DNA of 7,084 nt from Bdellovibrio sp. (GTDB lineage Bacteria; Bdellovibrionota; Bdellovibrionia; Bdellovibrionales; Bdellovibrionaceae). Within the stretch, counting starts at the first letter, position 1. Every line of letters begins with the position of its first letter. The notes under the pieces are model-generated. The model saw nothing but the letters and a program-made list of their open reading frames with translations, was not told the origin of the DNA and ran no database searches. The DNA lies in contig JAHRXB010000241.1 of assembly GCA_019104905.1 (NCBI GenBank), forward strand, positions 1 through 7,084, read 5' to 3'. Both the position numbers and the translations under genes were made by a program. This document shows, in pieces, positions 1 to 6,328 of this stretch.

Positions 1-1
1 G

Positions 2-1495
2 AGCCTCAATTTAAAAATTGCCTTTGTAATTTGTGTGTTAATTGTGGGAAGTGCGGTGATTTCTGGAATGGGTTTATATCAGATGCATGGTATCAATCAG
101 TCTTTGGAGGAGATTACAGAGGTTCGGGTGAAAAGCTTAATCCAGGCCGAAAAAATTCGGCAGCTTTTCTACACCCAAATTATCAACGAAAGAAATTTCA
201 TCATCAATGACACCCTTGAGGGCAAAACCCGGTCCGCAGAACTCATTGTCAAACGAGACAAAGAGTTGCGAGAGGTAATCGAAGAGCGACGAAAGATCGC
301 AGACCCTGAGGCTCTTAAAAATCTGGAAGAGTTTGTTGCCGTGTATGAATCATGGCACACGACAAATTCGGAAGTGGCAAAGCTCATCGTTAATGGAAAT
401 GCCAAAGAGGGAGTTGCCTTGATTCTCTCTAAGGGCCGAGAGCTTCGTCTGGCGGGTGAGGCCGCTTCTGATAAGATGGTCCAACATGATGTGGGTGAAA
501 TGGAGGAGCAGAGAAGCCATGCCCAATCGACTTATCAACAGGCAAAAACTTGGACCGGACTCATCAGTGTCGTGTCTATTGTCTTGGGAATTGCCTTGGC
601 CGTTATTATTCTTCGTGCAGCAAGTAAGGCCATTCATCAGGTGATATCCGTTTTAACGGACAACTCCTCTCATGTGACCCAGGCCGCCCATCAAATCGCA
701 GCGGCCTCCGAAGAGTTGTCCTCTGCATCCACAGAGCAGGCCTCTTCCCTTGAAGAAACTGTCGCGACATTGGAAGAACTGACATCGATGGTCAGTGTGA
801 ACTCGAGCAATGCTAAAGAGGCGGCTCGACTTGCCGGATTGACTCGAGAGGTGGCCATTAAAGGTGAATCAGAGATTCGTCATTTGGTAAATTCCATGGG
901 TCTGATTTCTGCGGACTCAAAAAAAATCGAAGAAATTACCAATGTCGTGGACGACATCGCCTTTCAAACAAATCTCCTGGCATTGAACGCGGCTGTTGAG
1001 GCCGCTCGAGCTGGGGAGCAAGGAAAAGGATTCGCGGTCGTCGCGGAAGCGGTGAGAAATCTAGCACAAAGAAGTTCTTCTGCGGCCAAGGATATTGCGG
1101 ACTTGATCAAAGGCAGTGTGGCAAAAATTGAGATCGGAAGTCAGCAGGCCTCGCACAGCGGGAAAGTTCTAGAAGAGATTCTCAGCTCTGTTAAAAAAGT
1201 TTCCGATCTCAATTCGGAAATTGCAACAGCGAGCGAAGAGCAATCCCACGGAATTCAGCAAATCAGTAAAGCCATGAATCAATTAGATCAAGTGACACAG
1301 GTGAACGCCGCGACCTCAGAAGAAGCCGCCGCATCGGCACAAGAACTCTCAAGTCAGGCTGAGAATCTAACAAACGCTGTTTATGTTTTAGTTGAGACTA
1401 TCGATGGCGCAAAAAAGGGACAAGATGAAGGTCACAGTGCTTCGGTGACGTCCAAATCAAGTGTGATGGTTCGTCAGGAAAAAAAGGCGGCCTAA
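2..1495 (+). CDS. Methyl-accepting chemotaxis protein lacking HAMP, 5' end outside the window
   Basis: Transmembrane chemoreceptor that should pass a periplasmic signal to CheA/CheW at the cell pole. The reading frame is open to the left edge, so the true start lies upstream; 497 residues are visible (numbered from base 2). Seen: a hydrophobic helix at about 5-27, a charged, helical periplasmic section at about 28-180 compatible with a four-helix-bundle sensor, a second membrane helix at about 183-204, and then the cytoplasmic coiled coil. The signalling tip at 318-355 is near-canonical (IAFQTNLLALNAAVEAARAGEQ followed by GKGFAVVA). Glutamate/glutamine-rich methylation-type segments lie near 249-263 and 408-421. 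From memory of E. coli Tsr, the helix from QAxSLEET to the tip has the same length as Tsr, but the stretch from TM2 to that helix is about 40 residues shorter, so a HAMP domain is missing. There is no CheR-binding pentapeptide at the C-terminus. The ligand is unknown. The family call is secure. Confidence 0.96.
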   Translation, partial: SLNLKIAFVICVLIVGSAVISGMGLYQMHGINQSLEEITEVRVKSLIQAEKIRQLFYTQIINERNFIINDTLEGKTRSAELIVKRDKELREVIEERRKIADPEALKNLEEFVAVYESWHTTNSEVAKLIVNGNAKEGVALILSKGRELRLAGEAASDKMVQHDVGEMEEQRSHAQSTYQQAKTWTGLISVVSIVLGIALAVIILRAASKAIHQVISVLTDNSSHVTQAAHQIAAASEELSSASTEQASSLEETVATLEELTSMVSVNSSNAKEAARLAGLTREVAIKGESEIRHLVNSMGLISADSKKIEEITNVVDDIAFQTNLLALNAAVEAARAGEQGKGFAVVAEAVRNLAQRSSSAAKDIADLIKGSVAKIEIGSQQASHSGKVLEEILSSVKKVSDLNSEIATASEEQSHGIQQISKAMNQLDQVTQVNAATSEEAAASAQELSSQAENLTNAVYVLVETIDGAKKGQDEGHSASVTSKSSVMVRQEKKAA

Positions 1496-1565
1496 TTTTT
1501 AAAAAAGGATTAAACCGCCGGATTAGAAATTTTCACAAGATCTTGAGTATTACATAAATCTAAAG

Positions 1566-1597
1566 CTGTCGCTGAATAAATCGGCGGCAGATTTTTT
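1566..1597 (+). terminator. Intrinsic terminator after the chemoreceptor gene
   Basis: Arms CTGTCGCTGA (1566-1575) and TCGGCGGCAG (1581-1590) pair over all 10 positions, two of them G-U in RNA, around the loop ATAAA. A run of six T follows at 1592-1597. It lies about 70 bp past the chemoreceptor stop and before the kinase gene, so the two are probably separate transcripts. Confidence 0.85.
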
Positions 1598-1604
1598 GTT
1601 GCGA

Positions 1605-1632
1605 TTGACTAGGGCACAAAAGAGTCTATCTT
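1605..1632 (+). promoter_or_regulatory. Candidate sigma70-type promoter of the histidine kinase
   Basis: TTGACT (1605-1610, 5 of 6 to consensus) is separated by 16 bp from TATCTT (1627-1632, 4 of 6). Transcription would begin near 1639, about 6 nt before the kinase ATG at 1645. It lies immediately downstream of the terminator, as expected for an independent promoter. The match was found by eye only. Confidence 0.45.
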
Positions 1633-1644
1633 CTTGGTCACATC

Positions 1645-3375
1645 ATGGCATTTTTCATTGTATATTTATCTCTTCTTCTGACGTTCACAATCTGCACCGC
1701 TCTGGCGGCCTATGTTTGGCCTTATCGAAGATCGCCGATGCATCGGTTCCTGATAATTCTGCAAAGTATCTATGCACTTTGGGCCTTGTTGCTTTTGTTT
1801 ATCATCTTCGTCGATGACTTTGAGTCAAAGATCTTGCTTACAAAAGCCAGACAGATTTTTCTTCCCTTCATTTCACCCTTGTGGGCGGTCACAGTCATTG
1901 GGGTCTTTTTTTCTAAAATCTGGGAAAAATGGGCACGCTGGAGCATCGTTCTCTTTATAGTTCCAATGATTGTTGTGATGGCGAACCTGGCGTCGATGTT
2001 GGGCTTGCCGGGTGCGGAACAATGGACATTTTACGATTTTCAAAAGTTTGAAAATGTTTATGGACTTTTAACCTACAAAAGCGGTTCGCTCATTTCATAT
2101 TATTTTACATATCTTTATATCGTTCTGGTGATTTTCTACGGAGTCTATCTGCTTGCGATCTTTAAAGGGCGCGGAGCTCGAAAGACCTATGCCATTGTTT
2201 TAACTTTGGCGGCCACCTCCCATCTGGCCTTTGACCTTTCCGCGAGATATCTCTTTCACAGTACTGAAATGATTCAACTGAGTGTCGCGGCGGTGTGGCC
2301 GATGGCTTTGGGCCTTTATTATTCGGTTACGCGACTGGAGTTTTTAGATATCAGTGTGTTGGCACAGCAAAGGGTTTATGAAAATTTGCCAAGTCCTGTT
2401 CTTATCATCAAAGCGGATTCAACCTTTTGGGACGCTAACAAGTCGGCGACAAAGGTGTTTGGGCTTCAGCCCTCAATGGTGGGTAAGAAAACCAGCGAGA
2501 TCCCCGAACTCAAAGAGCTTTTAGAGAACCCGAGTGCGTTGACTTTGGGGGAACGTCATTATCGAGTGGCGTGGCAGACTTTGCGATCCAGAGAAGGCGA
2601 AAAAGCCGCCGATGTGTATTTGTTAAATGATGTGACGGATATCTTAAAGCTGAATTCAGATCTTCAAGAAGGTAATCATGCCTTGCGTGATTTGAATGAT
2701 GAGATCTTAAAGGTGATGCATTTCAATCAAAAGATTCACACGATTTTGTCTCATGATCTTTCCGGTTCGCTATTAGGTATTAATTCTCTCTTGGAAAATC
2801 TCAAGGCCAAAGCTCAGATCCGAGGAGAGCAAGAGTGGGTGACCTCCTTGGATAAGGTGACTCAAGCCAGTGACTCTTCTCGTCGTCTTTTGAATGACGT
2901 TTTGGTTTGGAGTCGCGAGGATCGGGCACATCGTCCTATCAATGTTGTCAGTATATTGGAGACAACAATTCGACAGTTGGAACCGCAGATCATGGCTAAG
3001 GATATTTCCGTTGAATTCTTACCCTCTCAAGAGTCGATCTTGCTGTTGGCGTCTAAACATATTCTGGGATCTATCTTTAGAAATCTTCTATCAAATGCCA
3101 TTCGTTACAGTCAGTCCCACGACGTGGTGACGATTGAATGTCTGGCTGATGACAACGAGATCGTGATTAAGTTCATTGACCGTGGCTTGGGCATGGATGA
3201 AAAGACCAAAACACAAATTTTACAAAAAGAGAATTTTGAAGATCCTCATTATGATGAGCTTGGCATTGGCTTGAAGTTTACCATCAAATTCATCGAGAAA
3301 TTAGATGGCAGATTGTTCATTGATTCGACGTTGGGGGAAGGTTCCATCTTTACGGTGCGTGTGCCGCGCGCATAG
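1645..3375 (+). CDS. 7TM-PAS sensor histidine kinase
   Basis: Membrane sensor kinase of 576 residues that should autophosphorylate on histidine and pass phosphate to a response regulator that is not in this window. The first ~230 residues hold about seven hydrophobic helices (starting at residue 2, with others near 34-56, 72-90, 99-118, 149-173, 180-200 and 210-227), the layout of the histidine-kinase N-terminal 7TM module. A PAS-like domain follows at about 244-335 (ENLPSPVLIIKAD onward). The dimerisation/phosphoacceptor helix carries SHD with His370, followed by aspartate rather than the commoner glutamate and without the usual RTP. The ATPase domain shows the N box (N480, N484 in RNLLSNAIRYS), the G1 box DRGLGM (512-517) and the G2 box GIGLKF (540-545). 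There is no receiver domain, so it is an orphan, non-hybrid kinase. The ATG at 1645 has no visible Shine-Dalgarno sequence. It converges with the thioredoxin gene, 6 bp between stops. Confidence 0.93.
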   Translation: MAFFIVYLSLLLTFTICTALAAYVWPYRRSPMHRFLIILQSIYALWALLLLFIIFVDDFESKILLTKARQIFLPFISPLWAVTVIGVFFSKIWEKWARWSIVLFIVPMIVVMANLASMLGLPGAEQWTFYDFQKFENVYGLLTYKSGSLISYYFTYLYIVLVIFYGVYLLAIFKGRGARKTYAIVLTLAATSHLAFDLSARYLFHSTEMIQLSVAAVWPMALGLYYSVTRLEFLDISVLAQQRVYENLPSPVLIIKADSTFWDANKSATKVFGLQPSMVGKKTSEIPELKELLENPSALTLGERHYRVAWQTLRSREGEKAADVYLLNDVTDILKLNSDLQEGNHALRDLNDEILKVMHFNQKIHTILSHDLSGSLLGINSLLENLKAKAQIRGEQEWVTSLDKVTQASDSSRRLLNDVLVWSREDRAHRPINVVSILETTIRQLEPQIMAKDISVEFLPSQESILLLASKHILGSIFRNLLSNAIRYSQSHDVVTIECLADDNEIVIKFIDRGLGMDEKTKTQILQKENFEDPHYDELGIGLKFTIKFIEKLDGRLFIDSTLGEGSIFTVRVPRA

Positions 3376-3381
3376 AAAGAA

Positions 3382-3897
3382 CTATTTCCCGGTCGGATTT
3401 AAAAACTTTCGAACCCGAAACTCCAAAGCCGGACTCAGTCCTGTCGTGATCCACTGAATTTTTTTGTGTTCATCTATGAAAACGATCGTTGGCGTCCCAG
3501 CAACTCGAAAAATAGAGGCCACTTGCCCTTGCGGGTCCAAGGCATTTTGAAATGGATAGTTTCGAGAATGAACGGTTTGAAGTACCAGGTCCCGTTCTTC
3601 GAAACTGGAGATCGTCAAAACGGAATTGCCCGAAATCTCTTGGTTCTCGACCATCCTCTTTATTCTTCCAAGTTCTACTTCGCAGGGACCGCACCATGTA
3701 GCCCAAAAGACGACGACCACGGGTTTTTCATAAGTATTTAAATCAAAAATTCCGCCCTGAAGAAGTTCAGCCTTGAAGAGGGGGGCGGGAGAGTTCTCGG
3801 CTTTAAAATGATCAAGAATGGAAGGCAGCCGCTGATAAAGAAGAAAGCCGACGACTATGAAAAGAATCCAGTTTATGAGTTGACTCACTTTTTTCAT
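3382..3897 (-). CDS. Membrane-anchored TlpA/ResA-like thioredoxin
   Basis: Thiol-disulfide oxidoreductase of 171 residues, probably facing the periplasm. A single hydrophobic helix (about 8-21) after a KK pair looks like an uncleaved signal anchor. The thioredoxin fold follows, with the active site WCGPC (68-72, cysteines 69 and 72) in the context VVVFWATWCGPCE and the cis-proline at TPT (135-137). Family members reduce cytochrome c apoprotein cysteines or other periplasmic disulfides; the actual client here is unknown. The start chosen is ATG at 3897. A TTG at 3909 would add four residues, but the AAAGGTG upstream is only 1 nt from it; the same motif is 13 nt from the ATG, so neither start has an ideal ribosome site. 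The gene is divergent from the DGC gene, with a ~115-bp shared upstream region, and might serve cytochrome maturation for the neighbouring respiratory-looking genes. That link is an inference. Confidence 0.9.
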   Translation of the reverse strand: MKKVSQLINWILFIVVGFLLYQRLPSILDHFKAENSPAPLFKAELLQGGIFDLNTYEKPVVVVFWATWCGPCEVELGRIKRMVENQEISGNSVLTISSFEERDLVLQTVHSRNYPFQNALDPQGQVASIFRVAGTPTIVFIDEHKKIQWITTGLSPALEFRVRKFLNPTGK

Positions 3898-3942
3898 AGA
3901 GCCATTCAAACACCTTTCGTGGAGGCAGTACAGGCTTTCTCA

Positions 3943-3948
3943 TACAAT
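3943..3948 (+). promoter_or_regulatory. Candidate -10 element for the DGC-decarboxylase unit
   Basis: TACAAT (5 of 6 to TATAAT) lies in the divergent intergenic region. No good -35 is present 16-18 bp upstream, which would suit an activated promoter, but no activator site was recognised either. It is weak, single-element evidence. Confidence 0.25.
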
Positions 3949-3949
3949 A

Positions 3950-3968
3950 ATCCACCCCAGGGTTGGAT
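3950..3968. promoter_or_regulatory. 19-bp imperfect palindrome in the divergent intergenic region, possible operator
   Basis: ATCCACCCC-A-GGGTTGGAT is symmetrical at 8 of 9 base pairs around A3959. It lies between the divergent thioredoxin and DGC genes and directly after the TACAAT element, so a bound protein could affect either direction. It does not match an FNR or CRP consensus. The regulator is unknown. Confidence 0.4.
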
Positions 3969-4003
3969 TCTCGGTGGAATTGAGTCTGTTAAAGTGGGCC
4001 CAC

Positions 4004-4009
4004 GGAGGA
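4004..4009 (+). promoter_or_regulatory. Shine-Dalgarno that fixes the DGC gene start
   Basis: GGAGGA lies 3-4 nt before the ATG at 4013 and is the only strong ribosome site in the leader. It rules in the 137-residue form over a longer frame from 3974 that lacks such a site and has no family similarity in its first 13 residues. Confidence 0.7.
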
Positions 4010-4012
4010 ATT

Positions 4013-4426
4013 ATGAGCACTCAGTCTCCCTCGGGGAGTCTCCCTTTAGTCTACTCTTGTTCGGGATGTTCCAGCGCAGCACAAATGGCCAATGATCTGG
4101 CAATTAAGTTAGATCGAGATGGAAAAGCGGAGATGAGCTGCATTGCCGGTGTCGGAGGTGATGTGCCTTCGTTGGTCAAGGTGGCCAAATCGGGTCGCAC
4201 CATCATTGCCTTGGATGGTTGTCCTTTGGCTTGTGCGAAATCGTGTCTGGCTCGCCATCAGGTAGAGCCTTCAGCTCATTTTGAGTTATCAGATTTTAAA
4301 GTTAAAAAAGTAAAACATCAGAATTTTGATCCTGAACAGTCTCAGGAGATCTACGATCAGATCTGTCATCAACTGCAGGTTGATGGTGTTCTGAGCGAGG
4401 ATCAGTCGTATTCTTCTAGAAAGTAG
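4013..4426 (+). CDS. DGC-domain putative zinc-binding protein
   Basis: Small cysteine-rich protein of 137 residues, predicted cytoplasmic, with no signal peptide or membrane helix. Hallmarks of the DGC domain family are visible: YSCSGCSSA with Cys16 and Cys19, MSCIAGVGGD with Cys43, and the name-giving ALDGCPLACAKSC with Cys70, Cys74 and Cys78. The family is thought to bind zinc through conserved cysteines, but its biochemical role is unknown. As I recall, members tend to occur near anaerobic or nitrogen-oxide metabolism genes; I cannot verify that here. The decarboxylase start follows 9 bp after the stop, so the two are almost certainly co-transcribed. The start is set by GGAGGA just upstream. 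The last ~15 residues are polar and look unstructured. The family assignment is strong, the function open. Confidence 0.9.
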   Translation: MSTQSPSGSLPLVYSCSGCSSAAQMANDLAIKLDRDGKAEMSCIAGVGGDVPSLVKVAKSGRTIIALDGCPLACAKSCLARHQVEPSAHFELSDFKVKKVKHQNFDPEQSQEIYDQICHQLQVDGVLSEDQSYSSRK

Positions 4427-4435
4427 TAAGCAGTT

Positions 4436-6211
4436 ATGAAGGACAATTCTAATTCTTCGGGAAGCACTTGTTTGTCTGAAGAGGCCGCCTTGAAAGGTCT
4501 TTTCCTGGGACCTCAGGCTGAAAATCGCGAGTGGGTTTCTTCCCAGATCAGCACACTTTTGACATCGTGGTTCGATTGGCGCCGCAGTTTTCGCCCCGAG
4601 GATGGGCAAGCCATTTCGGCCAGAGACATGGCTTCTGCGGATTATGTAAAACGTCGCACGCATACGGAAGAGGTTCTTCATGAACTGACAGCTCGTTTTG
4701 AGTTGGAAATTCCCAAATTTTCGCCTCGCTACATCGGCCACATGTTTTCAGAAATTTCCTTACCTGCATTATTCGGCCATATTCTGACTTTGCTCCACAA
4801 TCCGAATAATATTTCTGGAGAGTCATCGCGCGTGGGAGTGCTGGTCGAAGAAGAAGCCATTACGGCGCTTGCGCAAATGATGGGATTTTCCAAAGGAGTG
4901 GGGCACTTCACATCGGGTGGAACGATTGCCAACTTCGAGGCGGTCTATCGCGCCCGAACCCGCTGTTATAACTGGATGTCAGCCGGCCTTGCAAAGGGGG
5001 GAAACTCTGCCTTTGAGAGTGCGGCAATGGGATTTGAGGCCTACGACGAGATTTCTGATGAAGTGAAGAAATCGGCAGTCAAATTTAATCCTTTTGAGGC
5101 CAATCCCTTTGCTGCGGCGACAGATATTTCCCGACAGACGGGGCGCGCTTTTCTGGGGCCGGTTTTGTTGATTCCTGAACATAAACATTACTCTTGGACA
5201 AAGTCGGCCAATGTATTCGGATTGGGTGCCGAGGCTCTTTGGCCCGTGCAATTGGATGCTCACGGACGTTTGGATGTGCAAGATTTAGAAAAGCAGATTC
5301 TGCGGGCGCACAAAGAGGATCGTCCCATTGTGATGGTGGTTTCAGTTTTGGGAACGACCGAGTTGGGAATGGTCGATCCTATTGATGAAGTTCAAAACTT
5401 ACTGGACTCGTATCGTCAGACTCATGGTTGGCATCTGTGGCATCATGTGGATGCGGCTTATGGTGGTTTTATCTGTTCTCTTCGCGGGGAAGATCTGAGT
5501 CTCAGCAGTGCTCTTTCTGAACAAAGCCTTAAAGCGATTGAGTCGGTGGGGCGAGTGACATCAGTGACGATCGATCCCCATAAACTTGGATACGTGCCAT
5601 ACTCATCCGGGGCTTTCATTGCGGCCCACGAAAAAGACTATTACCAGAGATCTTTCGGTGCACCTTACGTCAACTTTGCAACCAGCAAGGACAAAGGGCC
5701 CTTCACGTTGGAGGGGTCTCGATCTGCGGCAGGGGCCGTGGCGACCTGGATGACTGCAAAATGTGTCGGCCTTTCTCAGGATGGATATGGTCGTATTATT
5801 GCGCGAACTATTCGTCTTAGAAAAGAGCTCGAAGCGGCACTGAAGAAGGAAATTCCTGATCTTGTTCTTGCGCCCAGTGTGGACGCGAACCTTCTGGGGT
5901 TCTGTCTGGCAAAAAAGGGTGATTCTCTTCAAAAGGTGAATGAGCGTACTTTGCGTCTTTATGAAACTTTTGAGATCGATAAGAAAAGCGACTTCTTTAT
6001 TTCAAAAACCAGAATTTATCAAAAGTGCTATGCGAAGTATTTCGAGAAGTTTATCGGTTCCTGGCATGGGGAAATTGATACGAATGAGCTGGTTTTGATT
6101 CGTATTTGCATCATGAATCCTTTCTTTAGAACGAAAGAAATGAGTGTGGATTTTCAAGATCTTTTCATTCGTTCTTTGCAGGAGCGTTTGGCAAAAATTG
6201 AAAATACTTAG
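4436..6211 (+). CDS. Group II PLP-dependent amino-acid decarboxylase (tyrosine-decarboxylase-like)
   Basis: Predicted cytoplasmic 591-residue enzyme that removes the alpha-carboxyl group of an amino acid to give an amine and CO2 using pyridoxal phosphate. Motifs in order: FTSGGTIAN (158-166), which holds the cofactor phosphate; EHKHYSW (248-254), with His251 in the position of the histidine that stacks on the pyridine ring; HVDAAYGG (337-344), with Asp339 contacting the ring nitrogen; and DPHKLGY (380-386), with Lys383 as the Schiff-base lysine. All key residues are intact. The length and the segment GPFTLEGSRSAAG (421-433) resemble the ~600-residue bacterial tyrosine decarboxylases more than the ~400-480-residue GadB, DDC or MfnA types. 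The substrate (tyrosine, another aromatic acid, glutamate or something else) cannot be read from motifs. No amino acid/amine antiporter, the usual partner in acid-resistance systems, is adjacent. There is no clear Shine-Dalgarno; translation is probably coupled to the DGC gene. Confidence 0.93.
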   Translation: MKDNSNSSGSTCLSEEAALKGLFLGPQAENREWVSSQISTLLTSWFDWRRSFRPEDGQAISARDMASADYVKRRTHTEEVLHELTARFELEIPKFSPRYIGHMFSEISLPALFGHILTLLHNPNNISGESSRVGVLVEEEAITALAQMMGFSKGVGHFTSGGTIANFEAVYRARTRCYNWMSAGLAKGGNSAFESAAMGFEAYDEISDEVKKSAVKFNPFEANPFAAATDISRQTGRAFLGPVLLIPEHKHYSWTKSANVFGLGAEALWPVQLDAHGRLDVQDLEKQILRAHKEDRPIVMVVSVLGTTELGMVDPIDEVQNLLDSYRQTHGWHLWHHVDAAYGGFICSLRGEDLSLSSALSEQSLKAIESVGRVTSVTIDPHKLGYVPYSSGAFIAAHEKDYYQRSFGAPYVNFATSKDKGPFTLEGSRSAAGAVATWMTAKCVGLSQDGYGRIIARTIRLRKELEAALKKEIPDLVLAPSVDANLLGFCLAKKGDSLQKVNERTLRLYETFEIDKKSDFFISKTRIYQKCYAKYFEKFIGSWHGEIDTNELVLIRICIMNPFFRTKEMSVDFQDLFIRSLQERLAKIENT

Positions 6212-6225
6212 GTGATCCTAATCAC
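6212..6225. promoter_or_regulatory. FNR/CRP-family-like operator, GTGAT-N4-ATCAC
   Basis: A perfect 5+4+5 dyad (GTGAT CCTA ATCAC) starts at the base after the decarboxylase stop codon. It matches TTGAT-N4-ATCAA at 8 of 10 arm positions. It could regulate the exported-protein gene at 6329. No good -10 sits at the class II distance (CATTAG at 6248-6253 is poor); CAGAAT (6258-6263) and TGTAAA (6267-6272) are alternatives. Confidence 0.5.
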
Positions 6226-6293
6226 AAGATATTTATCACTGCATTTTCATTAGAAGTCAGAATCTTTGTAAAGGTTGAGTCTTTTCATTGTTC

Positions 6294-6321
6294 CCCCTAA
6301 TCGTGGTCCCACAATTAGGGG
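6294..6321 (+). promoter_or_regulatory. 28-nt dyad/hairpin overlapping the ribosome site of the exported-protein gene
   Basis: Arms CCCCTAAT (6294-6301) and ATTAGGGG (6314-6321) are perfect complements. Inside them GTGG (6303-6306) pairs with CCAC (6309-6312), giving 12 of 14 possible pairs. The last G bases of the 3' arm are the first bases of the Shine-Dalgarno GGAGG (6320-6324), so the folded mRNA would partly hide the ribosome site. There is no T run after it, so it is not a terminator. It could instead be a DNA operator. Confidence 0.55.
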
Positions 6322-6328
6322 AGGAAAG

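Noticed and set aside
1536..1545. Palindrome CAAGATCTTG after the chemoreceptor gene
   Set aside because: A 10-bp perfect dyad, but isolated, unmatched elsewhere and upstream of a terminator; likely chance.
1596..1817. 73-residue plus-strand frame starting in the terminator T run
   Set aside because: It overlaps the kinase N-terminus in another frame and begins inside the terminator; no ribosome site.
3898..3909. TTG start four codons upstream for the thioredoxin gene
   Set aside because: The AAAGGTG motif is only 1 nt from the TTG, too close to serve it; the ATG gives a typical KK-hydrophobic anchor. Not fully excluded.
3974..4012. Longer form of the DGC protein starting at 3974
   Set aside because: There is no Shine-Dalgarno, and the added residues lie in a regulatory-looking leader; ATG 4013 follows GGAGGA.
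4289..4741. 150-residue open frame on the minus strand across the DGC-decarboxylase junction
   Set aside because: It is antisense to two well-supported genes, crosses their junction, and its translation has no recognisable domain.
5603..5932. 109-residue minus-strand open frame inside the decarboxylase gene
   Set aside because: It lies fully within conserved decarboxylase sequence including near the cofactor region; a composition shadow.
6294..6321. Hairpin read as a terminator of the decarboxylase operon
   Set aside because: The stem is followed by GAGGAAAG and a start codon, not by T residues.
6275..6328. In-frame 18-residue extension of the exported protein from a non-ATG start at 6275
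   Set aside because: It would place the signal peptide internally, runs through the hairpin and has no ribosome site; ATG 6329 has GGAGG and starts a normal signal peptide.
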